64,000 bases of DNA from Mycosarcoma maydis (taxonomy: Eukaryota > Basidiomycota > Ustilaginomycetes > Ustilaginales): NCBI RefSeq assembly GCF_000328475.2, contig NC_026482.1:1178001-1242000 (forward strand), in the 5' to 3' direction. This document shows positions 56,475 through 64,000 of this stretch, piece by piece. Below the pieces are notes generated by a model that made no database searches, was not told where the DNA came from, and worked only from the letters and a program-made list of their open reading frames with translations. Both the position numbers and the translations under genes were made by a program. How positions within the stretch are numbered: position 1 is the first letter of the stretch; each line of letters begins with the position of its first letter.

Positions 56475-58199
56475 ATGGCAATCGCACCAACAGCAAATGG
56501 AGATCGAGACACGCTCAACACGGTGGCTGTTGTGCCTGTTGACATTGAGCAATCTACAACGACAAGTCGAGGCACTTCTGCTTCCTCCTCTATCTCGACA
56601 GTAGCTACGGCTCGCTCCTTGGCCGCGGCAGCATCAAATTTGATCACTGCCATCGCACAAGGTTCTAACAGCATCGACACGCTGAGAAGCATAGATCAAG
56701 ATGCTCAATCAGACGCCGGTAGTGAACAAGGCTCGAGCTCATTCACCTACACTGCTCCTGCCAGATCTGCTACCGACATTGAACAGCAAGGCTGGTATAC
56801 GTCGCTTCCCTACCACATCTCAAATCGATACTATGATGCAGACGTAGCGCTCAAAGCAACCAAGGAAGCACTTTGCATGTCCAACAGAATCGTCGAACCG
56901 AGCCAAGGCACTGTCCTTTCGCAGGCATACCCTGCCTATCTCGTAGTCGTTGATCGAAGCCGCAGCTTGGAATACCATCGTGTTCTGGCGGCAAGCTTGG
57001 AGTCTACGGTGGCATCGGGCTTCGATACGGATATCAGCATCGTCGCTGGTGTATCTCTCATCACTTCGTCTCACCCACAGCTTGTGACTGCGCTAGAGGA
57101 TGGTCCTGCGAGCTATTCGTTGCATCGTCCACAGACATCACAGGCGAGCACAATGGCCCGATCGAGTGACCTTGTTGCGCTCTACGCGGATCATGGCTGG
57201 GAATTCATCCCGATCGACGAGCTCGAAGCGAACGACTCCGAAGGCGCGCAAAGCCTGGATGCCAATGACGCCGAAAGCGTCTACGACACGGATCGAGACG
57301 ACGACAAGGACGGTATCGAGCGCATACGCGAGGCGCTCATGAATCACATGTGGAACGGCCTTATACGTAAGGATCAAACTGCATCTCTGTCAAACCGGAA
57401 TGCTTCACTCGAAACGGGTCCAGCCCTCTTCGCCAGCAGTGATGCGCACCCGAGCTTCTCAGATAGCGCTGTCGGAAGGTTTAAAGGCGACGAGGAGGAT
57501 ACAGATCCAGCCGAGGCGATACAAGACAGTGCCGAAAGTGCTCTCGAGCCTTCCTCTTTGCGTCACCACTTGGCAACTATTGGCGACTCCTTCAGCGATA
57601 ATACTGGCTTTCCTATGCTGGATTCGAACGCCCATGCCGATGCAAGCGATCTCGACGAGCAACTGGCCAAGCTGTTCCTCTCGGCGAATGACGGCGCCCG
57701 AGCGGCTGACCTTGCACAACTCGAAGCGTTTCTCGAGTCACAAGATCCGTCATGGCCAGCTTCAACACCCCCGCCCAAGTCGGCTGCTGACCCCGAAAGC
57801 GCCGATGCAAGATTTGACGACGACTTTGACGACTTTCTTCCATTCCAGTCCGCTCTAAGCGACGCTACTCAATCGACATCGCAAAACGCCAGCGCCGATG
57901 TCGACGACCTTCCAACAATGGACGACATCTCACAGATGCAGAACCACCTGTTTGGCGGACTTGCAGCAGCTCGAATCGAGGCGAATCCACCTGGAGCAGC
58001 AACTCGGTCGAACAGCACATATGGAGATCTCGCCTCACAACTCCAACAGTTGCAGATGCACGCACAGAGAGTGCGAAATATTACAGACGCTGATCAGAGG
58101 AGGAAAGAGGCAGCGCTCGTAGCTCTCGCTTTTAGCATGCAGTGGTCCAACACGGACGAGGATCAAGTTGGCAGTGATGCCGATGTCATCGCCTTCTAG
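56475..58199 (+). CDS. AAGAB/p34-like adaptin-binding protein (Irc6-type)
   Basis: 574 residues, intron-free from the ATG at 56475 (MAIAPTANGD). A GTPase-like N-terminal half carries AYPAYLVVVDRSRS and VASGFDTDISIVAGVSL. The family-typical LYADHGWEFIPIDE is at 236-249, followed by an acidic stretch and IERIREALMNHMWNGLIR. The middle is acidic and disordered. The C-terminal helix (DADQRRKEAALVALAFSMQW, ~538-557) resembles the end of human AAGAB, which chaperones assembly of AP-1 and AP-2 complexes by holding their large subunits. The family call rests on motif recognition, not a search. It converges on the MnSOD gene, 140 bp apart. Confidence 0.72.
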   Translation: MAIAPTANGDRDTLNTVAVVPVDIEQSTTTSRGTSASSSISTVATARSLAAAASNLITAIAQGSNSIDTLRSIDQDAQSDAGSEQGSSSFTYTAPARSATDIEQQGWYTSLPYHISNRYYDADVALKATKEALCMSNRIVEPSQGTVLSQAYPAYLVVVDRSRSLEYHRVLAASLESTVASGFDTDISIVAGVSLITSSHPQLVTALEDGPASYSLHRPQTSQASTMARSSDLVALYADHGWEFIPIDELEANDSEGAQSLDANDAESVYDTDRDDDKDGIERIREALMNHMWNGLIRKDQTASLSNRNASLETGPALFASSDAHPSFSDSAVGRFKGDEEDTDPAEAIQDSAESALEPSSLRHHLATIGDSFSDNTGFPMLDSNAHADASDLDEQLAKLFLSANDGARAADLAQLEAFLESQDPSWPASTPPPKSAADPESADARFDDDFDDFLPFQSALSDATQSTSQNASADVDDLPTMDDISQMQNHLFGGLAAARIEANPPGAATRSNSTYGDLASQLQQLQMHAQRVRNITDADQRRKEAALVALAFSMQWSNTDEDQVGSDADVIAF

Positions 58200-58339
58200 G
58201 CCTTAGGCTTAGGCTCTGGGACCTGCTTTCACGTAAACACACGACGGCAACCAAGGCTTGGCGGATCTTGCAGCTTAGCTTATTTGCGAGGAATCAGGTT
58301 GACATTACAGCAGGTTTGGTTCGAGACAAGAGAGCAAAT

Positions 58340-59023
58340 CTACTGAGCTTTCTTGAGACGCTCCTCGGCAGCCTTGAAATTAATGACGTCCCAGATGGCC
58401 TTGAAGTAGTCGGCCTTGACGTTCTGGTACTGGAGGTAGAAGGCATGTTCCCAAGCGTCGACACCGATCAGAGGCACATGCGAGAGCAGAGGGTCCTGGT
58501 TGGCGGTAGTGACAATGTCGAGCTTCTTGGTCTGCGGGTTGTAGCCGAGCCAACCCCAACCGGAACCCTGGATGGCAGCGATCTGAGCATTGAACTTGGA
58601 CTTGAGCTGGTCCAAACCACCAAAGTCTCGGTCGATAGCGTCCTTGAGAGCGCCGCTGCTCAACTCACCACCGCCATTCTTCTGCGGGGCCAGATTCTCC
58701 CAAAAGAGAGTGTGGTTGATGTGACCACCGCCGTTAAAGTTGATCGCTTTCTGAAGAGCGATTGCCGACTTGACGTCCTTCTTGTGGATCGCTTCAGAGA
58801 GCTGCTCTTCCGCCTGGTTGAGACCGTTGACATAGGTCTGGTGGTGCTTGGTGTGGTGTAGCTCCATGATCTTGGATGAAATGGCGGGCTCGAGTGCACC
58901 GTAGTCGAAAGCCAGGTCGGGAAGCGTGTGCTTGGCTCGCACGGCCGCAGGGGCAGAGGCGACAAAACTGCGCGACGACGCCTTGACGGCTCCGGACGAT
59001 CGAGTAAGGGCAGTGCGAAGCAT
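58340..59023 (-). CDS. SOD2: Mitochondrial manganese superoxide dismutase
   Basis: An intron-free 227-residue enzyme converting superoxide to hydrogen peroxide and oxygen in the matrix. The first ~30 residues are a presequence (Arg/Ser/Ala-rich, no acidic residue); the mature protein starts near [16 protein letters not shown]. Metal ligands are H56 ([14 protein letters not shown]), H104 ([11 protein letters not shown]), D189 and H193 ([14 protein letters not shown]). The glutamine in [12 protein letters not shown] (Q152) is at the position typical of Mn rather than Fe enzymes. The ATG at 59023 is the only sensible start. The upstream region carries several paired heptamer copies. Confidence 0.96.
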   Translation of the reverse strand: MLRTALTRSSGAVKASSRSFVASAPAAVRAKHTLPDLAFDYGALEPAISSKIMELHHTKHHQTYVNGLNQAEEQLSEAIHKKDVKSAIALQKAINFNGGGHINHTLFWENLAPQKNGGGELSSGALKDAIDRDFGGLDQLKSKFNAQIAAIQGSGWGWLGYNPQTKKLDIVTTANQDPLLSHVPLIGVDAWEHAFYLQYQNVKADYFKAIWDVINFKAAEERLKKAQ

Positions 59024-59901
59024 TGTATCAACTTGATGGAACGTGTTTGTTATTCGAGTTGATGATGGGAAACAGACAAGTTCAGAGATGTATGCCAGAA
59101 CCTACTAACAGTCACGAGTCGTAAGTTAACTGACAGCGCCGTGCGCGAGTCAGCATCCGAGCTTCCACACGTTTCCGCTCGGCTCCTAACGGGCATAGTC
59201 AAGAGTCGTGAGTCTGTGCACATCCATTCACGATTCGTGATTTCGTGATTCACGATTGACAAACAACCCACGACCTCCACTCTTTGCAATTCACGATTAA
59301 ATGGAAAAAGTCCACCAACAAAGCACAAATTCACGATTACTCATACCCATACGATCGGTGTGGTTTGTGCGACTGCACAAAATGTGTTTTGACGCAACCG
59401 CAAATTCGTGATTCGTGATTAATTATCAAGTAGTTAGTCACGAGTAAGTCGTGAGGGTGAAATGAAAAGTTGCGTGCACCAAGATCGATCGGAGTGCTGC
59501 GCCGATAGAGTTGCATCGGTGAAAGTGACACTCACGACTCACTCACTTTCGCGACGCGTAAATTGTAATTTCAGCTGGAAAAATCGTCAAGCAAACCCAA
59601 AGAGCAACCAACACTCACGACTCGTGACTTACGACACAGTGCTGTTGTCGCTCGTGGCTGTAGTAGCCGATGCTGTTTCACGGTTCATCAGATCGCCGTG
59701 TTGGCCATCATAGGTAAAGGACCGGCTCGCAACTCAGCCATTCTCTCAACATCATCGTCATCTATACCTGGACTAGCTGCCAAGGGGATCTTTGACTCCT
59801 TTCCATACTTGGTCTCACGACCATGTCCTGCAAACCGCAATCGTAGGCTGCTCCCACTCCCGCCTTAGATCGCTCCGTCAGCGCACAACGGACATGCACG
59901 C
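59024..59901. other. Divergent intergenic region between SOD2 and the Mms22-like gene
   Basis: 0.88 kb without a supported gene. Heptamer copies are dense: 59226-59259 (attcacgattcgtgatttcgtgattcacgatt, both orientations), 59288-59296, 59330-59338 and 59404-59420, with related gactcacgact copies near 59530-59640. The frame of the downstream gene has a stop (TAG at 59866) before its ATG. Confidence 0.6.
59226..59420. repeat. Heptamer-family cluster with head-to-head and tail-to-tail pairs
   Basis: Within 195 bp there are at least seven units in both orientations, including CGTGATTCACG and attcgtgattcgtgatt, between 200 and 400 bp upstream of SOD2. Confidence 0.85.
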
Positions 59902-62900
59902 ATGCTCGAGCAGGCGCACATCACACAAACACAGGCTGGCCCTTCGAGACTGACACGAGAGGTAGTGCCCACCTCGGATGACGAAGATGTCTTCTTCGTC
60001 TCCCAGTCGTCCGACAAGATCGGATCTAGCCTGGACTCAGCGAGGAGCCTGAGGCAAAACTCTCGTAGCATCCCAAATGGTGGCGACGACGATGACGAGG
60101 ACCACGAGCTTACCCTACCTGTCCGTCACGCTTCAGCCCTTCGATCGCAAAGCTACTCATCCGATCCATCTACAGAAGTCTCTGCGCCGTTAACTGCATT
60201 GACCACGGATCCAACCGCAAACACCCCGAGAGATAGAAGAGCCCCAGCAACATCCGCTCCTTCTGTATCGACAGCACCTCTACGGTCACGATCAGAATCG
60301 CCGCCTTTGCGCTCCATCTCGGTTGAAACGGGCTGTATATTAAGTCAGCCAACAGGTGACGGCCGTGATCGACCTGTAGAGCGAAACTCAACCGCAAAAC
60401 AAGACGTCAGTGCACCTGATGAAGCAGTGGACATCACGATTCGCCGTCAAGGTAGGTCGCGGAGAGAATCCCAACAAAGCGATACTACGCTATCTCTTGC
60501 TGAGAGCCTAGTCGTATCCCGTCAAAGTACTCCACTTTCCAATCCGACGCTGCACTCCAATTCTGGACTGTTTCCCGGAGATGCTCCGCGCACCGATGCT
60601 CCAACAACCCTGCCGATACCCATCAATCTCGAAGACGATTATGTCTCGGGTCATGAAGCACAAAGTTACAAGACAGGAGAAGAGCGAGACGATCAAGCTT
60701 CTCATCGGCTACCTACCCTTTCACCAACTCCTGAAATTCCGTCTCTCTGCAATTCTGGTCGTGATGCTGCGCCACAACCGCCTCCGCCAATACCTCACCA
60801 AGCACTTGGCACTGCATCACATTTCAATGATAATCCCATTATCGAGGACGAACGCATAGCCAGAGCTGCTGCTGCCCAACCTCCCACGCCACCTCGACGG
60901 CAACTCCGAGCTCGCAATGCGGCCCAGCTCAATCCTTATACGCTAGAAGCTATACGCTACCAACGAGCTTTGATTCGCAACGACTGGCAAGACGCCGTTG
61001 TGAGCCAGAGGGAATGGCATCGCCAAGAGCGCAAAAGACTTACCGAAGAGGCTGCTCGCGCCCAACGCGAGGTCCAAGGAGCTCACGGCTTAGAGGAGTC
61101 ACAGAGTCAGTGGCTAATTCCCAGTTCCGAACCTAATTCTCCAGCTGACCACGAGCAGCTTTCCGCGCTATCTTCGCCGCCTGTCTCAGTATTGCCACGA
61201 GTGGCGGCAGAGGTCTCGGCACTCGAGATTGACTCCATCAGCCCGCGTGGAAATGCTCGTCAGTCATCTCCTTCGCCATCGCAAAGCGACCGACTGCCCG
61301 AGCTGGCAGAGATGTTGGCGAAAAAATCAAAGAGCGCCTCAAGACAAACAGATCTCGATCCCTCAAGGCATACTACATACAAAGGCTCCCGGACGATGGC
61401 AGAAGAATACGAGCACAGCCAGTCGAGGCAAGAAAAGGGTCCTGATTTTCATAGAGCTGACGAGGACGATGTAATACCATTGCCGGCACCCGCTCGCCGG
61501 AAAGCGCCCCTGCGCGCCTTGTCACCATCGGACAGCGAAGCGGCAATGGGTGCAGGAGAGCGGGGCCCAACGAATTGCGACGCTTCCATCGTTGATTCCT
61601 CAGAAGACGAACGCCCCCAACCTGTCCCGGTCATTACAAAACCAAAGCGAAGAAGTCGATGGTCTGGCGATGGTTCGAGCAGTGACAGTACCGACTATGA
61701 ACGTCGCTTCCGCCAATTGAAAAAGATGATGCCTGCAGGCATGGCGCGCAAGCACATTCGTGATCTCAGGGCAATGAGGCACGGCAAAGCCTATCATTCG
61801 GACGGGCACGTCTCCTCTTCGTCGTCTGGAAATGCAGCCGACAATGGATCAGCTCGTCGCCACACCGAGCGAGCCCAAGCTGAATCTGCTGAGACAATCG
61901 AAATATCTGACGACCAAGATTTGCAGCCAGGACAAACGAGAAAAAGGCTTCGTCGCCATGACAGTCTCGATGGCAGCAATGCCTTGCTTATTGAACCAGA
62001 CTCTGATTTGTCTTCCTCTTCAGCGTCTTCAGTATCCTCACTGTCGCCTGGTCCAACGACTGCGCAGCTGCCCATTGACGAGAATATTTCGAACGGAAAC
62101 AAAGAGGCGGAAGAGGTGGATGACTCACCTGCTCCGTGGTGGTCCGCAAACCCTTTAGACTCGTACGTTCCTTATCGTGAACGAGACGCTATTGATCGAA
62201 TGCTTAGCCGCACTGGCGGTCGGAAACCAAGCAGTAAATCAACAGTCCACCGTCGAAAGAGCGTTTCGCAGCATCGACAGGCTCGGTTGGATGGCTTTGT
62301 TTCCGCTCATCGACTTCGAGAGCGTGCGACGGGCTCATCTCGATCGCATCTGCGCGAAATTGATCAGAACGAACGTCTTGATCAAGGTATCACAATCGAT
62401 GTCAGCAACAAAGACGCCCAGCAGCTGCCAAAAAGAAAGAAGAAGCGCAGAAAAACGGACCCAAGAGTCGGCCGGGCGACCAATTACAGCACTGCAAGAG
62501 GTCCCACAGTGCTACGCAATCCGCCTTTGGTACGACCGCGCGTGCGGCCGCGACTCGATCTGGATCAGCACGACGTTCTCTTCGCTGCCAATCCGACCAG
62601 AGCTCGATTTGCACCACAAGGAATCAAAATAGACCATGTATCAGGCGACGAGGATGCATCTGACGACGATGGTGAATGGCAAGTGCTCAGCTGCGTTGTA
62701 AAGGACTCGACTCTGGTTCCTCTCCCCGATGCTCGTCTTGCTGTGCCGCGGACCCGCGCAACTGTAGGCGCACGTCAAGTCTCGTCCTTGTCAACGACGA
62801 ACGAAGCCGTATCCTCGCCCATTCGAGGCCTTCGTACGTCTCCATCAGCCTCTTCGAACTCTGCCGGCCTGGCTAGGCTCCATGCAGTGAACGACCGGAG

Positions 62901-64000
62901 CCCGGGTACGCCAACGCGTCCTCGGCTGGGCAAATCCTTACAAACGGTCCAAGTCCGCGCCAGCACCAGTCACAATCCTAACCTGGCCAAAGCCGCCGTA
63001 TCCGATGTCGGGGCAAACGACGTTTGGGATGACTTTGAAGGCATCAGCTTGGATTTTGGTATGCATCCTTTCACCGATGGGCAGAAGCTCAATGCGGAGG
63101 GCTCATCGCTACTTGCTCGTCTTCCAGATCTGCTCGCGTTGTCAGACCGACTGCTTCATCGGGAGCACATTCCTCGAATTTGGTTCGGAGACGTTCTGCG
63201 TCTTGAAGAAACGACGCTTGACATCGACATGGATCACGATACGCTGGCCAGCAGACTGCCCTTCTTTGTCGACAATCTCCGACTTCGGGTCGGCCGAAGC
63301 CTGGGAGAAGGTCAGGATGGATCGGGTGCCGATGCGAGGCGATATGCGAGGAATCTCATCGCAGACACTGGCGTATTTCTAGGTTGCTGGATGGTGCGAC
63401 AGGCCCAAAGGGCCGAGAATGGACGCACCGACTTTGCATCCATTTTTCGCAGCTACCGCACGATTCTCGAAAGGCTGGAGCAGCTGCAAGCTTCTGCACT
63501 TTCTCTGCATGACTCGACACACTCCTCTAAGGCTTGCCGCGAGGATCGCAAACGGATCTGTCTGCAACTGGCGTGGATGCGCTTCGAGCTATGTTGGCGA
63601 GCCATGGCCATCTGTGACTCGGACATCAACAATGCTCTCGAACCAGATGCACCGACAGTGGAGAGCCTGCTGTCTTACGGCCGCACTCTCATGGCCTTGT
63701 TGCTGCACCATGGACTTCATCGATCAATTCGAAATGTACGAAAAGCAGCGATGACCGGCTGCTCCACCACCGACATTCATACCTCCTCGCTGAACATGGT
63801 TCTGGACGACGATGTAGCTCAATCGATCGATGACACTACGGCAATGTGGCTCGGCGTCATTCACGCTTTCAGCTCGCTCGAACACAGCCGTGGAATCGTA
63901 GACGGTCGTCTTTTCTGGACTCAATTCGAGGTAGCCTTCCAGCGTTGGGACGAGTCGATGCCAAAAAGAGCGCCTCTGTTGCGCTCCGAGAGTCTGTGGT
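59902..64000 (+). CDS. Probable Mms22/Mus7-type genome-stability protein (partial, runs off the right edge)
   Basis: An open frame of 1366 codons runs from an ATG at 59902 to the window end with no stop; an in-frame TAG at 59866 fixes the N-terminal limit. The first ~850 residues are Ser/Pro/acidic and disordered. They contain short blocks I recall from fungal Mus7/Mms22: RRQLRARNAAQLNPYTLEAIRYQ (~330), a basic RRFRQLKKMMPAGMARKHI (~600), DSYVPYRERDAIDRMLS (~755), and then RQARLDGFV. From ~1040 a helical, folded-looking region begins (LPDLLALSDRLLHREHIPRIWFGDVLRLEE, LAWMRFELCWRAMAICD). Mms22 works with the Rtt101-type cullin ligase to rescue stalled replication forks and promote recombination repair. 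The family call is tentative; the missing C-terminus would help decide. Several IxISDD/SSEDE-type acidic motifs resemble SUMO-interaction sites. Confidence 0.55.
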   Translation, partial: MLEQAHITQTQAGPSRLTREVVPTSDDEDVFFVSQSSDKIGSSLDSARSLRQNSRSIPNGGDDDDEDHELTLPVRHASALRSQSYSSDPSTEVSAPLTALTTDPTANTPRDRRAPATSAPSVSTAPLRSRSESPPLRSISVETGCILSQPTGDGRDRPVERNSTAKQDVSAPDEAVDITIRRQGRSRRESQQSDTTLSLAESLVVSRQSTPLSNPTLHSNSGLFPGDAPRTDAPTTLPIPINLEDDYVSGHEAQSYKTGEERDDQASHRLPTLSPTPEIPSLCNSGRDAAPQPPPPIPHQALGTASHFNDNPIIEDERIARAAAAQPPTPPRRQLRARNAAQLNPYTLEAIRYQRALIRNDWQDAVVSQREWHRQERKRLTEEAARAQREVQGAHGLEESQSQWLIPSSEPNSPADHEQLSALSSPPVSVLPRVAAEVSALEIDSISPRGNARQSSPSPSQSDRLPELAEMLAKKSKSASRQTDLDPSRHTTYKGSRTMAEEYEHSQSRQEKGPDFHRADEDDVIPLPAPARRKAPLRALSPSDSEAAMGAGERGPTNCDASIVDSSEDERPQPVPVITKPKRRSRWSGDGSSSDSTDYERRFRQLKKMMPAGMARKHIRDLRAMRHGKAYHSDGHVSSSSSGNAADNGSARRHTERAQAESAETIEISDDQDLQPGQTRKRLRRHDSLDGSNALLIEPDSDLSSSSASSVSSLSPGPTTAQLPIDENISNGNKEAEEVDDSPAPWWSANPLDSYVPYRERDAIDRMLSRTGGRKPSSKSTVHRRKSVSQHRQARLDGFVSAHRLRERATGSSRSHLREIDQNERLDQGITIDVSNKDAQQLPKRKKKRRKTDPRVGRATNYSTARGPTVLRNPPLVRPRVRPRLDLDQHDVLFAANPTRARFAPQGIKIDHVSGDEDASDDDGEWQVLSCVVKDSTLVPLPDARLAVPRTRATVGARQVSSLSTTNEAVSSPIRGLRTSPSASSNSAGLARLHAVNDRSPGTPTRPRLGKSLQTVQVRASTSHNPNLAKAAVSDVGANDVWDDFEGISLDFGMHPFTDGQKLNAEGSSLLARLPDLLALSDRLLHREHIPRIWFGDVLRLEETTLDIDMDHDTLASRLPFFVDNLRLRVGRSLGEGQDGSGADARRYARNLIADTGVFLGCWMVRQAQRAENGRTDFASIFRSYRTILERLEQLQASALSLHDSTHSSKACREDRKRICLQLAWMRFELCWRAMAICDSDINNALEPDAPTVESLLSYGRTLMALLLHHGLHRSIRNVRKAAMTGCSTTDIHTSSLNMVLDDDVAQSIDDTTAMWLGVIHAFSSLEHSRGIVDGRLFWTQFEVAFQRWDESMPKRAPLLRSESLW

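Overview
The window looks like nuclear DNA of a basidiomycete, most likely a smut fungus (Ustilaginales). The genes are eukaryotic and fungal: a Clp1/clampless-type regulator, two Zn2Cys6 factors, and conserved ER, mitochondrial and ribosome-biogenesis genes. Most genes are intron-free or carry one or two GT-AG introns. No rRNA, tRNA, CRISPR array or transposon was recognised. The species call is inference from gene content and intron style, not from a database match.

Layout. I support 23 protein-coding genes, two of them cut by the window ends. 0-11.9 kb: a membrane-anchored kelch protein (-, cut at the left edge), mitochondrial intermediate peptidase OCT1 (+), the P4-ATPase NEO1 (-) and complex I subunit NDUFA6/B14 (+, two introns). 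14-23 kb: a Clp1-family regulator (+), the 60S biogenesis factor REI1 (-), a ubiquitin-eL40 fusion (+, split), a 2H cyclic phosphodiesterase (-, split) and eEF1B-gamma (-, split). 23-39 kb: protein disulfide isomerase (-, split), adenylosuccinate lyase (+), AP-1 beta-adaptin (-), the rRNA dimethylase DIM1 (+, split), the PP6/Sit4-type phosphatase (-, split) and RNA polymerase III subunit RPC2 (+). 39-64 kb: a Zn2Cys6 factor (-), EMC1 (+), a CBF1-like bHLH factor (-), eIF5A (+, with a coding exon holding only the ATG), a second Zn2Cys6 factor (-, split), an AAGAB/p34-like protein (+), mitochondrial MnSOD (-) and the first 1366 codons of a probable Mms22/Mus7 genome-stability protein (+, cut at the right edge).

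Organisation. Orientation alternates almost gene by gene. From the PDI gene to the right edge, 14 consecutive genes alternate strand. Convergent neighbours usually end 120-200 bp apart, while divergent neighbours are separated by 0.8-4 kb. The large divergent gaps hold most of a distinctive family of 7-bp repeats (CACGAAT / CACGATT and reverse complements), found as single copies, as tandem runs of 3-7 units, and as head-to-head pairs around a CGTGA-W-TCACG core. I regard this dispersed heptamer family as the least explained signal in the window.

Functional themes are mostly housekeeping: translation and ribosome maturation (ubiquitin-eL40, eEF1B-gamma, eIF5A, REI1, DIM1, RPC2), membrane traffic and ER quality control (NEO1, AP-1 beta, AAGAB-like, PDI, EMC1) and mitochondria (OCT1, NDUFA6, MnSOD). 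There is no sign of an operon-like or secondary-metabolite cluster.
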